A stretch of DNA of 64,000 nt. It comes from DT-110 sp030148525. Its GTDB lineage: Bacteria; Bacteroidota; Bacteroidia; Chitinophagales; Saprospiraceae. The notes beneath the pieces were generated by a model. The model was not told where the DNA came from and did not search any database. It was given only the letters and a program-made list of their open reading frames with translations. The stretch covers positions 1,488,001-1,552,000 of the forward strand of contig OZ245751.1 of NCBI GenBank assembly GCA_965227445.1, given 5' to 3'. Each line of letters starts with the position of its first letter. Position 1 is the first letter of the stretch. Shown piece after piece: positions 18,549 through 28,251 of the stretch. Position numbers and translations under genes: made by a program.

Positions 18549-19368
18549 CCCGCAGCACCACTGGTTTTTCGGTGACCGGGTGCAGGAAGCTGAGTTGCGT
18601 CGCACAGAGGAATAGCCCTTTCCCCAGAATGGTCTTTTGTCCGGCAGCGTATTGCTTGTCACCCAGGATGAGGTGACCGGCCTGGCGCATGTGGATACGC
18701 AACTGGTGGGTTCTGCCCGTGATCGGATGAAGTTTGACCAGGGCCAGGTGTTTGTATACCCGCGAAGGTACGGTCCGGACCGTGCGGTATTCCGTAACCG
18801 CCGGTTTGCCCTGGATGGCCTGGTCGATGTGCCCCTTTTCTTCCGGCTGACCGTGAACCACGGCCGTGTATTCTTTGCGGACCTCGTTCTCCTCAAAGGC
18901 CTTGCCCATGCGTATGAGGGCCTCCTTCGTCTTGGCGAGCACTACCAGCCCCTTGGTAGGCAGATCAATGCGGTGTACGGCAACGGGGCGGGGAAGGGCA
19001 TCGGGTTGCGACGATGGCTTCTCGGTGCCGGCCACGGCATTTTCCACTGTCTTGATGCGGTTGCCGTTCACCGCAATCCCGGCGGGTTTGTTGATCACCA
19101 GCAAGTGGTCGTCCTCAAATACTACCGGCAGTTTTTTCTCGAACGAACGAGCTTTACTTACCCCACTACCCGTCAGTTCCAGTCTGTCACCTTCGCGCAG
19201 GGAGGTGCTGAACTGGGCCACTTCCCCGTTCACGAGCAGGCGTCCCGTGGCGATGGCTTTTTTTACGGCCGTTTTACTACCCAGGAGCGGGAATGCGTTT
19301 TTGCAGTAGTCGACCAGGGAGGTCCCGGGCGATATATGTTCAACGCGATGATGTTGTGTAGTCGACAT
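18493..19368 (-). CDS. RluA-family pseudouridine synthase
   Basis: 291 residues from the ATG at 19368. An S4 RNA-binding domain (about residues 15-75) is followed by the RluA catalytic domain, with the active Asp in HRIDLPTKGLVVLAKT and the conserved GRTHQLRIHMRQAGHLILGD. It isomerises uridine in rRNA or tRNA; which site cannot be told. It lies 48 bp after the PLP-enzyme gene on the same strand. An upstream ATG (19404) would only add 12 unsupported residues. Confidence 0.92.
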   Translation of the reverse strand: MSTTQHHRVEHISPGTSLVDYCKNAFPLLGSKTAVKKAIATGRLLVNGEVAQFSTSLREGDRLELTGSGVSKARSFEKKLPVVFEDDHLLVINKPAGIAVNGNRIKTVENAVAGTEKPSSQPDALPRPVAVHRIDLPTKGLVVLAKTKEALIRMGKAFEENEVRKEYTAVVHGQPEEKGHIDQAIQGKPAVTEYRTVRTVPSRVYKHLALVKLHPITGRTHQLRIHMRQAGHLILGDKQYAAGQKTILGKGLFLCATQLSFLHPVTEKPVVLRVNPPRRFDKTLDREEERY

Positions 19369-19416
19369 AGGTATTCTTTTGCCGCAAGGCTGATCAACTG
19401 ACAAAGATAGGATGTT

Positions 19417-20580
19417 TCAACCCATTTTCTCCAGAGAGCTTTGGATATCCTCCCACAGCCACCCGGGATCTTCCAGGCCAATGTAAAAACGCACCAATTG
19501 GAAGGGCAGGGGGCTGTCGGTCCTGCCCGGCACCTGGTGGAACAGGGCATTGGGAAGGACCAGGGATTCGTGCCCGCCCCAGGAGACGGCCATGCTGAAT
19601 CGCTCTAGCCGGTCGGTAAAAGCATCGACCTCCCGAATATCGTCGGTATCGAGTAGTATGCTAAATAAGCCACCGGCCCCTTTCATCTGCTTCCGGGCCA
19701 GTTCGTACTGCGGAAAGCTGGGCAGAAAGGGAAAGAGCACCTGCTGTACCTTAGCATGCTGTTCCAGCCGCTTCGCCAACTGCCGGGCACTGGCATCGCT
19801 GCGCTGCATCCGCAGTTCCAGTGTCCGCAGACCGCGAATCACCAAAGCGGCATCCTGGGGTGATAACACGCCGCCCAGCGCCATAAATTCGTGACTGTAC
19901 AGCTTTTCCAGGTGCTTGCGCGATCCGCACACAATCCCACAGGTAGCATCACTATGGCCGTTCAGGTATTTGGTGCCGGCGTGGACAACCAGGTCGATAC
20001 CAAAATCGGCAGCGCGCTGAAAAATAGGGGTTGCACAACTATTATCGATACAGGTTAGTATGCCGTGATCCCTGGCCAGCTCACTGCAGGCCTTCAGGTC
20101 CTGCAACTCAAAGGTCATGGAATTGGGGCTTTCCAGAAAGAGCAATTTGGTGTTGGGCTGGATGACCTTTTCGATCTCCTCCACGCCACGGGCATCTACG
20201 TAAGTCCGCTCTACCCCAAAACGCTGCAGAAAACCATCGAGGATAACCTGGGTAAAGGCATAGGGCTTCTGCACGCTGATGATGTGATCACCGGTATTTA
20301 CACAGGAGAGAATAGCTGCCGCCAAAGCGCCGCTGCCGGTAGCAAAGGCCAGCGCTTCCTCCGTGCCACAGAGTTCGGCCATCTTTCGCCTCAGGATCTC
20401 TACCGTGGGATTATTTCCGCGGGTATAGACGTGGGTATCCATGGGGTTGATCAGGGCTTCCCGAAAAGCAGCAACCGTGGGGAAGGCATAATTACTGGAG
20501 GTCATCACGGGCGGGGCGATGGCATTGAAGTATCTTTCCCGCTCTTCGCCTGTATGGAACAGGGTCTGGCTTAGCTTCAT
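19417..20580 (-). CDS. Cys/Met-metabolism PLP enzyme (cystathionine synthase/lyase type)
   Basis: 387 residues from the ATG at 20580. Fold-type I PLP enzyme with the typical AIAPPVMTSSNYAF start, the YTRGNNPT motif, the Asp before the cofactor ring (CIDNSCATPIFQRA) and the PLP lysine in HAGTKYLNGHSDATCG. It catalyses beta- or gamma-elimination or replacement on sulfur amino acids; family members include cystathionine gamma-synthase, gamma-lyase, beta-lyase and methionine gamma-lyase, which are hard to separate by motif. Probably co-transcribed with the downstream rlu gene. Confidence 0.88.
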   Translation of the reverse strand: MKLSQTLFHTGEERERYFNAIAPPVMTSSNYAFPTVAAFREALINPMDTHVYTRGNNPTVEILRRKMAELCGTEEALAFATGSGALAAAILSCVNTGDHIISVQKPYAFTQVILDGFLQRFGVERTYVDARGVEEIEKVIQPNTKLLFLESPNSMTFELQDLKACSELARDHGILTCIDNSCATPIFQRAADFGIDLVVHAGTKYLNGHSDATCGIVCGSRKHLEKLYSHEFMALGGVLSPQDAALVIRGLRTLELRMQRSDASARQLAKRLEQHAKVQQVLFPFLPSFPQYELARKQMKGAGGLFSILLDTDDIREVDAFTDRLERFSMAVSWGGHESLVLPNALFHQVPGRTDSPLPFQLVRFYIGLEDPGWLWEDIQSSLEKMG

Positions 20581-20719
20581 TTTTTCAGGGAATATACAAA
20601 GATACCCCTGTCCAACGAACGGGATAATGGGCAATACTTGTCAGATCAGGGAATTAGCCGACACCCCTGTATGGGTATCCCGGCAGAACTTTATATTTTC
20701 CGGCAAAAGGAATCTCGAT

Positions 20720-21283
20720 ATGCCCCGACGCTCCCTCTCCAAAGAATTGAAAGAAGCAATTTCCCTGCTTTCGCAAAAGGAGAAAGACAAATTGCTCTTT
20801 CGCCTCATTCCCAAAGACGACGTCCTCACCGAGCGCCTCCAGTTTCAATTGCTGGAAGGCTCTGCAACCACGGAGGAACGCCGCCTTGATATGTCCCGCC
20901 TGATCGACGAAGAATACGACCTCCTGGACCAGGGACACTTCTCACCGGGTTACCTCAAACTGACCATGCGGTCGATCAGTGGCCGCATCACCCGCCACGT
21001 CAAGGTGACCCGCGATAAATACGGGGAGGTAGAACTGAATTACCAGCTCCTCAACGATGCCCTCGAACGCTTCCAGGACCGCCTGGCCGATTACAGCGAG
21101 CGCCGAACCTTTAAGCTATACACCTACATGATCCGCCGGGCCGGGAAGCTCCAGACGCTCCTCGGTAAAATGCACGACGATTACCGTCTCGACTTCGAAG
21201 ACGCCCAGCGCACCCTCCACCTCTACATCCGGGAATTACCAGACTTGGAGGCGATGGCCGAACGATATGATTATCAGGTTTGA
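20720..21283 (+). CDS. Conserved hypothetical protein, helical
   Basis: 187 residues from ATG 20720 (MPRRSLSKELKEAISLL). Not recognised. It is predicted all-helical and charged, without a signal peptide or membrane segment; the repeated R-x-x-R helices (FQDRLADYSERRTFKLYTYM) could bind RNA or protein, which is only a guess. It is divergent from the PLP-enzyme gene. Its last two codons and TGA stop (21281-21283) lie inside the left arm of a perfect inverted repeat. Confidence 0.7.
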   Translation: MPRRSLSKELKEAISLLSQKEKDKLLFRLIPKDDVLTERLQFQLLEGSATTEERRLDMSRLIDEEYDLLDQGHFSPGYLKLTMRSISGRITRHVKVTRDKYGEVELNYQLLNDALERFQDRLADYSERRTFKLYTYMIRRAGKLQTLLGKMHDDYRLDFEDAQRTLHLYIRELPDLEAMAERYDYQV

Positions 21284-21353
21284 GGTTTGAGGTTTGGGGT
21301 TTGAGGTTTAGTCTGAGGTTACCTAAAACCCCAAACCTCAAACCTCAAACCTG
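21275..21353. repeat. TGAGGTT heptamer hairpin, copy 3, with perfect 28-bp arms
   Basis: Left arm 21275-21302 and right arm 21326-21353 are exact reverse complements over 28 bp, built from TGAGGTT and TGGGGTT units, with a 23-bp loop. The plus-strand gene on the left stops inside the left arm and the minus-strand phzF-like gene stops at the base after the right arm. It probably works as a two-way terminator. Confidence 0.95.
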
Positions 21354-22139
21354 TCACAGATGTATGGTCCCGTGCAGGTACGTTACTGCCTGCCCCGTCA
21401 GTACTACCCGGTCATCGAGTAGGCTGCATTGGAGGTGTCCGCGCCGACCCTTGCCCTGGATGGCAGAGAAGGTGGTGCGGCCCAGTTGCTCCAGCCAGAA
21501 GGGGGCCAGCATGGTATGAGCCGAACCCGTTACGGGATCTTCCTGGATTTTCAGAGCCGGATAGAAACAACGGGAGGCAATGTCGGTATCCTTACCTGGT
21601 GCCGTGACCACCAGGCCACGGGCATTGAGCTTCGTGATCGGTAAGGGATCGGGATCGAGGGCCACCAGTTGTTCTTCGGAATCAATGAGGACCAGATAAT
21701 CGTCGGTACCTTTATAGGTTAGCCTGGGCTTGAAACCCAGGGCTTCCTCGATGAGCGGGTGGCTGTCGATGGGCTCGGGCGGATCGGTGGGGAAGTCCAT
21801 GCTGTACGAATCACCGGATCGATTGACCCGAAGGTCGCCTCCGAGAGTTCGGAACAGAATCTCATCCCGGTCGTAATTCATTTCGTCAAATAACACATGC
21901 GCACTGGCCAGCGTGGCATGGCCACAGAGCCGGACTTCGGCGGCAGGTGTGAACCAGCGCAGGTGAAAATAGTCACCCCGGTCAACAAAAAAAGCCGTTT
22001 CCGACAGGTTGTTTTCGGCGGCAATAGCTTGCAGCAAGGATTCATCGGGGGTCCAGTCCTGCAGTGGTACGACGGCTGCAGGGTTACCCTGAAAAACCTC
22101 CTTCGCAAAGGCATCGACTTGATACATATTCAGCTCCAT
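21354..22139 (-). CDS. PhzF-family isomerase/epimerase-like protein
   Basis: 261 residues. The DapF-like double barrel of the PhzF family is recognised from the start YQVDAFAKEVFQGNPAAVV, the catalytic-glutamate region ENNLSETAFFV, the RWFTPAAEVRLCGHATLASA motif and the C-terminal DPVTGSAHTMLAPFW. The family includes phenazine-pathway isomerase, but most members have unknown substrates; no phenazine genes are present here. The ATG is 9 bp after the tyrS stop, so it is probably co-transcribed. Its TGA directly adjoins the perfect inverted repeat. Confidence 0.9.
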   Translation of the reverse strand: MELNMYQVDAFAKEVFQGNPAAVVPLQDWTPDESLLQAIAAENNLSETAFFVDRGDYFHLRWFTPAAEVRLCGHATLASAHVLFDEMNYDRDEILFRTLGGDLRVNRSGDSYSMDFPTDPPEPIDSHPLIEEALGFKPRLTYKGTDDYLVLIDSEEQLVALDPDPLPITKLNARGLVVTAPGKDTDIASRCFYPALKIQEDPVTGSAHTMLAPFWLEQLGRTTFSAIQGKGRRGHLQCSLLDDRVVLTGQAVTYLHGTIHL

Positions 22140-22148
22140 ACTCCTCCG

Positions 22149-23417
22149 TTATTCGGCGATCAGGATAAATTTATTCTTCTTCCCATTTTCCACCATCAGA
22201 TATTGGTCGTGCAGCAATGCTTCACTAGTGATGTTGGTATCGTGGTTTTGGATCTTTTCTTTATTCACAGCAATGGCATTGCCCTTGATGGCTCGCCGGG
22301 CATCTCCCTTGGAGGCCACAACCTGCGTGTGCCCGGCCAACAGGTCCACAATATTGACCCCGTTGTTCAGGGCATCCTTTGGTACGGAAAAGCTGGGGAT
22401 TTCCTGCGCAACAGTCGACAGGTCAGCGGCGCTCATATCGAGGAGGGTCTCCCGCTTTGCCTTTTTATTAAATAATAATTCCGACACCTTCAGTACCGAG
22501 TCGTAGGCTTCTTGTGAATGCAGCCGGATGGTTAGTTCTTCGGCCAGCAGACGCTTGCGTTCCCGTGGATTATCGGCCAACTCCTGTTCCTGAGCTTCGA
22601 TCTCCTCCCGACTTTTCAGACTGAAGTAGCGGGTGAAGGTCGGGATATCGGCATCGTCGGCATTGATCCAGAACTGGTAGAATTTATACGGGGACGTAAG
22701 TTCCGGATCGAGCCAGATATTTCCTTCCTCCGACTTGCCAAACTTCTTGCCGTCGGACTTGGTCAACAGGGGCGTGGTTACGGCGTAGGCCTTCTCGTTG
22801 AGGTTACGGCGGATAAACTCCGTACCAGCTGTGATATTCCCCCACTGATCCGATCCTCCCATTTGCAGGCGACAGCCGTGTTCCTGGAACAAACACTGAA
22901 AATCATAGCCCTGCAGCAATTGGTAGCTGAATTCCGTGAACGAGATTCCCGTTTCTATACGCTTCTTAACGGACTCTTTCGACATCATATAGTTGACCGT
23001 GAGGGTCTTTCCCACATCGCGCAGGAAGTCCAGCACATTCATTTGTTGGTAGAAGTCGTAATTGTTGACGAAGAGGGCGGGATTGTCACCCTCGAAGTCG
23101 AGTAATTTCCGGAATTGCTCCTTTTGGTGTTCAAGGTTTTTGTCGAGCTCCTCGGTGGTTTTCAGTTCCCGCTCCTTGTCTTTGAAGGAGGGGTCACCAA
23201 TACGCCCGGTGGCGCCACCCATGAGTACAATGGGTTGGTGGCCATGTCGTTGGAAATGGGTCAGGATCATCACTTGCACGTAGTTGCCAATGGTCAGGGA
23301 AGGAGCCGTTGGATCAAAGCCAATATAGCCGGTAAGCGGTTGGTCGATAATGTCTTCGAGGCCCGGAGTGGAATCGTGCAGCATTCCCCGCCAGGTCAGT
23401 TCATCTAAAAAGTTCAT
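22149..23417 (-). CDS. tyrS: Tyrosine--tRNA ligase
   Basis: Class I aminoacyl-tRNA synthetase that charges tRNA-Tyr. 422 residues from the ATG at 23417 (MNFLDELTWRGM). The HIGH-like motif is in FDPTAPSLTIGNYVQ, the KMSKS-like motif is KFGKS (residues about 236-240), and a C-terminal S4 RNA-binding domain covers about 355-420. An ATG 21 codons upstream is in frame but gives an atypical basic N-terminus. First gene of a probable tyrS-phzF-like unit. Confidence 0.96.
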   Translation of the reverse strand: MNFLDELTWRGMLHDSTPGLEDIIDQPLTGYIGFDPTAPSLTIGNYVQVMILTHFQRHGHQPIVLMGGATGRIGDPSFKDKERELKTTEELDKNLEHQKEQFRKLLDFEGDNPALFVNNYDFYQQMNVLDFLRDVGKTLTVNYMMSKESVKKRIETGISFTEFSYQLLQGYDFQCLFQEHGCRLQMGGSDQWGNITAGTEFIRRNLNEKAYAVTTPLLTKSDGKKFGKSEEGNIWLDPELTSPYKFYQFWINADDADIPTFTRYFSLKSREEIEAQEQELADNPRERKRLLAEELTIRLHSQEAYDSVLKVSELLFNKKAKRETLLDMSAADLSTVAQEIPSFSVPKDALNNGVNIVDLLAGHTQVVASKGDARRAIKGNAIAVNKEKIQNHDTNITSEALLHDQYLMVENGKKNKFILIAE

Positions 23418-23636
23418 GTGTGTTTGGTCTCGTTTGTTGGCACCGGTAAGCCGGCGTCCCAATGCCCGTTTTAGCCTCAATAACCCCTTTTCGGGGTCTG
23501 CCGTTCCGCGGGTGGCGCAAAGTTAACCAATTGGGGTTGTTTTATGGCTTTCGCCAAAAAATTAGTTTTCCTACTAATATGGCACAACTTTTGCAGTTGA
23601 ACCCATGAAGAATTGGGAAAACTACAATAGTAACGT

Positions 23637-26600
23637 ATGAATTCCATTACAAACCGCCGAACATATCACTGGAGCCTCTTTGTGCTGCCTCTCCTCATGG
23701 GCTTGCTGGGATGGTCTCCTAAGCCGGATGCTCCGGCACCCGCCATGATGATGGACGTAGATGGCTGTGCCGGACGCGATTCCACCATCAGTATTTTAAC
23801 ATCCTGCCTGGAAAACAGTGTGCCCATCAACCTGATGGCCAGCTTGGCCGGAAACCCCACTACGGGAGGCTTCTGGGTAAACGTCGATAGTGTGCCAGCT
23901 GATTTGAGTGACACCACCAACGTCGATTTCGCAGCCTTCCCCACGGGGAGCTTTCGGTTCGACTACATCGTGGAGGCTGATATGAGTTGTCCGGCTGATA
24001 CTGCCCGCCTTACGGTCGACGTGCTGAACCTGCGCGATGTTTCTTGCCGCGATACGATCAATGTGGGGCTGAACGATACTTGTCACTTTGTAGTCAGGCC
24101 CTCTCAGTTTATTTTATTGCCGGTCATGCCGGATGCCGATCTGGATACCTTATACGACATTGTCCTGGTCTCTCAGGAAGGTGCCCTGGTCGGGGATACC
24201 ATCACTCCGGAATACGCTGGCCAGACGCTGGACGCCTTCGTCCGCATTCCCGGTTGTACCGAAAACTATTGTGTGGGCGCCGTGCAGGCCATGGACCTGC
24301 GCCCACCCCGCATCGACTCCATTGCCGACCCCCTGGGCCCCGATTCCCTGCTTTGCTATGATATCGACTCCATCTTTAATGTAACCGAGTCCTGGCAAGA
24401 CCCTTCCTATACGTATTACATTGGTGGCCCTGTCTTCAGCGATAATTGCACGAGCCCGGAAATAACGGTAACCGATAATATTGTATACGGCGATTGCGAT
24501 ACCTCCTTCGCTACTCTATTCCGCACCTTTGTTGCCGAAGATGGCTTCGGACAGGTGACTGATACCACCATCGCCTACCCCTTCTATGTGCCTGCCCTGG
24601 TGCCGGCAGCCAAACTACCCGACGTCAAAATCAACACTTGTACGCCGGCGGGAACCCCCGTACCGCCCACTTACCCCTTTATTATCAATGCGTTTGGGGA
24701 TACCCTCACTATCACCGAGAATGAATGTGACCACTCCTCGGGCTTTGAAGACCGCGAGTTCATCCTGTGCGGAGGGACTCGTAAGATCGAGCGGATCGTT
24801 AAACTGTTCGATTGGTGTACGGATGAAGCCATCAACGTGGATACACTGGTTATTTTGATCGGTGATTTTGAGGGCCCCCTCATTGATCAGGGGGCGGATA
24901 CCATAACGGTATCTACCGCTCCCTTCGCCTGTGAAGCCAGCTTCAACCTGGAGCAATCGGTGCTGGAAAATATGTTTGCCCTTGAATTCTCGGATTGCAG
25001 CGGCTCCATCGCCCTGAGTACCTCCTTCCTGACCTACGGTCCGGAGGTGGACTTTTGGGGTACGCCCACGGGGGATAGCAGCTTTATGGCTGTCGACTAC
25101 CCGGTAAACCGGAATATCGTCAGTGGCATTCCACTGGGACTGCACGGCATGGTGATCAACGCCAGCGATGCCTGTGGTAACCTGAGTGTTGATACCGTCT
25201 ATTTCCGCGTGAAAGATTTTGTATCACCCGTCGTGCAATGTGACGACCGCATCAATGTCACGCTCAATGCCTCGGGCTACGCCCAGGTAGCAGCCGACGA
25301 TATTGACGAAGGCACCTGGGATAATTGTGCCCTGGATTCCCTGAAAGTACGTCGACTGGTTCCTCCGATTTGCTACCCCAATTTCGACCGCAACGGAAAC
25401 GGAATAGTGGTCGGCGATGAACTGGACGACAGTGGGTACACTCGCTTCAACGACCCCGTCACCAACGGTGAATACGTAGAACTCTTTTGCTGTGATTTGG
25501 ATTCCCTGCCCACCATCGAATTGTGGGCCTGGGACGTCTACGGCAATGCCGGCTTCTGCGAAACGGAATTATTGCTGGAAGATAAATTTCCACCTACTGC
25601 TGCTGCTCCGGCCGATACCGTGACCACCTGCCTGGATCCATCCCTCGATGGAACCCTGGCTAATTTTGGGGACGCCACCATTGTCGGCGACGAGTGCGGC
25701 TTGGTCCAACTGCTCGAATTGACACCCGTTTTCGACCTGGCCCAGTGTGGAACCGGAACTGTAACCCGTCGCTTTCAGGCGGTCAAATACCTGGGGACGG
25801 TGCGCGAGCTTCGCTCGCCGGTCGTGGAACAAGATATTACCGTGGAGGCCGTGAATGACTACGAAATTTGTATGCCGGCCGATGTGGAAGCCACCTGCGG
25901 TACGGATCCCAGTATTCCCGGGGTGACCTTTGCGGAATTGGCCTGTGATCTGATCGCCGTACAGGTGCAGGATGTGCGCTTCGACGCTACGGCCGATGAA
26001 TGCTATAAAATCTTCCGTACGTACGATGTTATCAACTGGTGCGAATACGACGGCGAGTCGGAACCCCAGATCATTGACCGGGATATGGACAATGACGATG
26101 TGCCCGGCGACGAAGGTATTTGCGTATTGGTACGTCCGAATGGTATTACTTACTACGATGCCGACGACGATGAATTCAACGTGCATCCCAACGAAAAGGG
26201 CTATTGGACCAATTCCATGGAACGGCCCTTCCTGGCCTCGACCGGTTATTGGCGATACCGCCAGATCATCAAGGTGTACGATGCGTTCGCACCTACGATC
26301 GATGCCGCCCCCCAGGAGCCATTCTGTAGCATCAGCGACGAAACACTATCGGGCTGTCAGACCTTAGTGACCTATCCCTTCAGTGTGTCGGAAAACTGTA
26401 CGAATCAGGTTGATGTAACCGTTTATTACGATGAACAGGCCGATGGAGTAGAGGTCTTCGAATTGCCAGCATCCACCATTCAGGGAGGCTATCCCAACTT
26501 TGTGATTACCGGTTTTTATCCGTTGGGCGACCACGCCTTTATCGTGGAAGCCAGCGATGGATGCGGGAATACCGCTCGCGAAGAATTGACTTTTAGCGTG

Positions 26601-28181
26601 GTCGACTGTAAGGCGCCGGCTCCTATCTGTGCTTCGGATATCAGTGTCGAATTAATGCCGACCGAACCAACCGTAGAAGACCTGGGTATGGCGGTGGTCT
26701 GGGCCAATGACTTTATCCGCAGCCCGATCTACGATTGTACTGGTCAGGGCGAACAGGGACGAGTCGAACGCTTCAGTATCAACCGGGCCATTGATCCGGC
26801 CGATAGCACGCAGCGCAGTGTGTTGTTTACCTGTGATGATATCGGAGAATTGGTAGAAGTGCACATTTACGCCTGGGACGAAGCCGGAAATGGCGATCAC
26901 TGCACGGCTTACGTGGAGGTTCAGGACAATATGGGTTTCTGTGAACCGGCGACCAGCATTATTGCCGGGTCCATTAAGACCGAAAATGGCATCGAGGTGG
27001 AAGATGTGGAAGTGCTACTTGCCGGCGGTGAGGAACGGGTCACCCACACCGACGGTCGCGGACGCTACACCTTCGACCGGCTACCTTCAGGACGGAACTA
27101 TGATGTGCGACCCGGATTAAACGAAGACCACGTTAACGGAGTGTCGACTTTCGATCTGATCCTGATCCAGAAACACATTCTCGGTATTGCACAGCTTCGC
27201 ACGCCCTACCAGCTGATCGCGGCCGACGTCAATAATTCCGGAGGTATTTCCACACTGGACCTGATCCAGCTGCGCAAATTGATCCTGGGGTTAGGTGACA
27301 GCTTTTTGGGTAACCAAAGCTGGCGATTCGTGATGAGCGAATACGATTTCTCCGATCCGGATCACCCCTGGAAGGAAGCCATGCCCGAAGCTATGGGTAT
27401 TGAAGGTCTGGATGGGGAGGTTACCCTCGATTTCATGGCCATCAAGATCGGTGACGTGAACGGGAACGCCCGCGTGAACAGCAGTCAGCCGCCACCCGAA
27501 GTTCGGAACGACGATCAGCTCGACTTATGGGCGCCTGATCTGTTAGTTAAAGCCGGGGAACGGCTGGAGGTTCCCATCACGTCGGAAGACCTGCAGGGTA
27601 TTCAGGGAATGCAGTTTACCCTGGAGACTGTTCATCCTGATCTAAGTATCGAATCTATCCGCCCGGCGCTGTTGGCGAATGATCATATGGGGCCACTGGA
27701 TCCCGATCGTTTGTGGACCTTCTCATGGAATGCACAACCGGGGTCCCAACTGGAATCAGCGACGCTTTTTACGGTCGAGGTATCGGCACGCACCGACATC
27801 CGACTGCAGGATGGTTTGCGGCTCACGTCCAGCAAAACGCCGGCCGAGGCCTATAATGAATTTGACGAGCTACTCAACGTAGCCCTGCAGTGGTCGGCCA
27901 GTGGGGTAGGGGATCGCGCCTTCGATGTACTGGAAGTTGCCCCGAATCCCTTCCGGGACCAGGTGCGACTGCGGTTCTCCCTGCCGGCACAGGAGGCCGT
28001 TCAAATGCGGGTTTTCGATGTTGCCGGCCGATTGGTTCATCAGCGCGCCTGGAATGGTTCGGCCGGCCTGAATGATATATTCATCCGTTCGGAGGATTTG
28101 GCCGGAGATGGACTTTATATATTCCGCCTGGAAGGTGATACCGGTTCCCGGGAGGGACGATTGGTATTGAAACGGGAGTAA
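23637..28181 (+). CDS. Giant secreted multidomain protein with dockerin-like and cohesin-like modules and T9SS sorting domain
   Basis: 1514 residues. A signal peptide (residues about 12-30) leads into a long series of cysteine-containing Ig/HYR-like modules with recurring D-N-C or E-N-C turns (WDNCALDSL, SENCTNQVDV), about residues 40-1100. Then comes a carboxypeptidase-regulatory-like fold (SIKTENGIEVEDVEVLLAGG, about 1108-1160). A dockerin-type pair of Ca-binding helices follows (VSTFDLILIQKHILGI and ISTLDLIQLRKLILGL, about 1165-1225), and a cohesin-like beta domain (about 1294-1415). It ends in a type IX sorting domain (VAPNPFRDQVRLRFSL). Surface adhesin or matrix role is inferred. Monocistronic. 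Confidence 0.85.
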   Translation: MNSITNRRTYHWSLFVLPLLMGLLGWSPKPDAPAPAMMMDVDGCAGRDSTISILTSCLENSVPINLMASLAGNPTTGGFWVNVDSVPADLSDTTNVDFAAFPTGSFRFDYIVEADMSCPADTARLTVDVLNLRDVSCRDTINVGLNDTCHFVVRPSQFILLPVMPDADLDTLYDIVLVSQEGALVGDTITPEYAGQTLDAFVRIPGCTENYCVGAVQAMDLRPPRIDSIADPLGPDSLLCYDIDSIFNVTESWQDPSYTYYIGGPVFSDNCTSPEITVTDNIVYGDCDTSFATLFRTFVAEDGFGQVTDTTIAYPFYVPALVPAAKLPDVKINTCTPAGTPVPPTYPFIINAFGDTLTITENECDHSSGFEDREFILCGGTRKIERIVKLFDWCTDEAINVDTLVILIGDFEGPLIDQGADTITVSTAPFACEASFNLEQSVLENMFALEFSDCSGSIALSTSFLTYGPEVDFWGTPTGDSSFMAVDYPVNRNIVSGIPLGLHGMVINASDACGNLSVDTVYFRVKDFVSPVVQCDDRINVTLNASGYAQVAADDIDEGTWDNCALDSLKVRRLVPPICYPNFDRNGNGIVVGDELDDSGYTRFNDPVTNGEYVELFCCDLDSLPTIELWAWDVYGNAGFCETELLLEDKFPPTAAAPADTVTTCLDPSLDGTLANFGDATIVGDECGLVQLLELTPVFDLAQCGTGTVTRRFQAVKYLGTVRELRSPVVEQDITVEAVNDYEICMPADVEATCGTDPSIPGVTFAELACDLIAVQVQDVRFDATADECYKIFRTYDVINWCEYDGESEPQIIDRDMDNDDVPGDEGICVLVRPNGITYYDADDDEFNVHPNEKGYWTNSMERPFLASTGYWRYRQIIKVYDAFAPTIDAAPQEPFCSISDETLSGCQTLVTYPFSVSENCTNQVDVTVYYDEQADGVEVFELPASTIQGGYPNFVITGFYPLGDHAFIVEASDGCGNTAREELTFSVVDCKAPAPICASDISVELMPTEPTVEDLGMAVVWANDFIRSPIYDCTGQGEQGRVERFSINRAIDPADSTQRSVLFTCDDIGELVEVHIYAWDEAGNGDHCTAYVEVQDNMGFCEPATSIIAGSIKTENGIEVEDVEVLLAGGEERVTHTDGRGRYTFDRLPSGRNYDVRPGLNEDHVNGVSTFDLILIQKHILGIAQLRTPYQLIAADVNNSGGISTLDLIQLRKLILGLGDSFLGNQSWRFVMSEYDFSDPDHPWKEAMPEAMGIEGLDGEVTLDFMAIKIGDVNGNARVNSSQPPPEVRNDDQLDLWAPDLLVKAGERLEVPITSEDLQGIQGMQFTLETVHPDLSIESIRPALLANDHMGPLDPDRLWTFSWNAQPGSQLESATLFTVEVSARTDIRLQDGLRLTSSKTPAEAYNEFDELLNVALQWSASGVGDRAFDVLEVAPNPFRDQVRLRFSLPAQEAVQMRVFDVAGRLVHQRAWNGSAGLNDIFIRSEDLAGDGLYIFRLEGDTGSREGRLVLKRE

Positions 28182-28199
28182 TCGGGGCCAGGAAAAGCA

Positions 28200-28241
28200 T
28201 AATCAGCCGCTGTTTTTCGAAAGAAAAGCAGCGGCTGATTA
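28200..28241 (+). terminator. Terminator of the 1514-residue protein gene
   Basis: A perfect 13-bp inverted repeat (28200-28212 with 28229-28241) 18 bp after the stop codon. The stem extends inward through TTTTC/GAAAA. The tail after it (ACTTTTAG) is only weakly U-rich, so efficiency is uncertain. Confidence 0.6.
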
Positions 28242-28251
28242 CTTTTAGTGT

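Noticed and set aside
23479..23500. ACCCCTTTTCGGGGT hairpin before tyrS as a T-box or attenuator
   Set aside because: No T-box or specifier features are present; the stem is too short for more than a simple hairpin.
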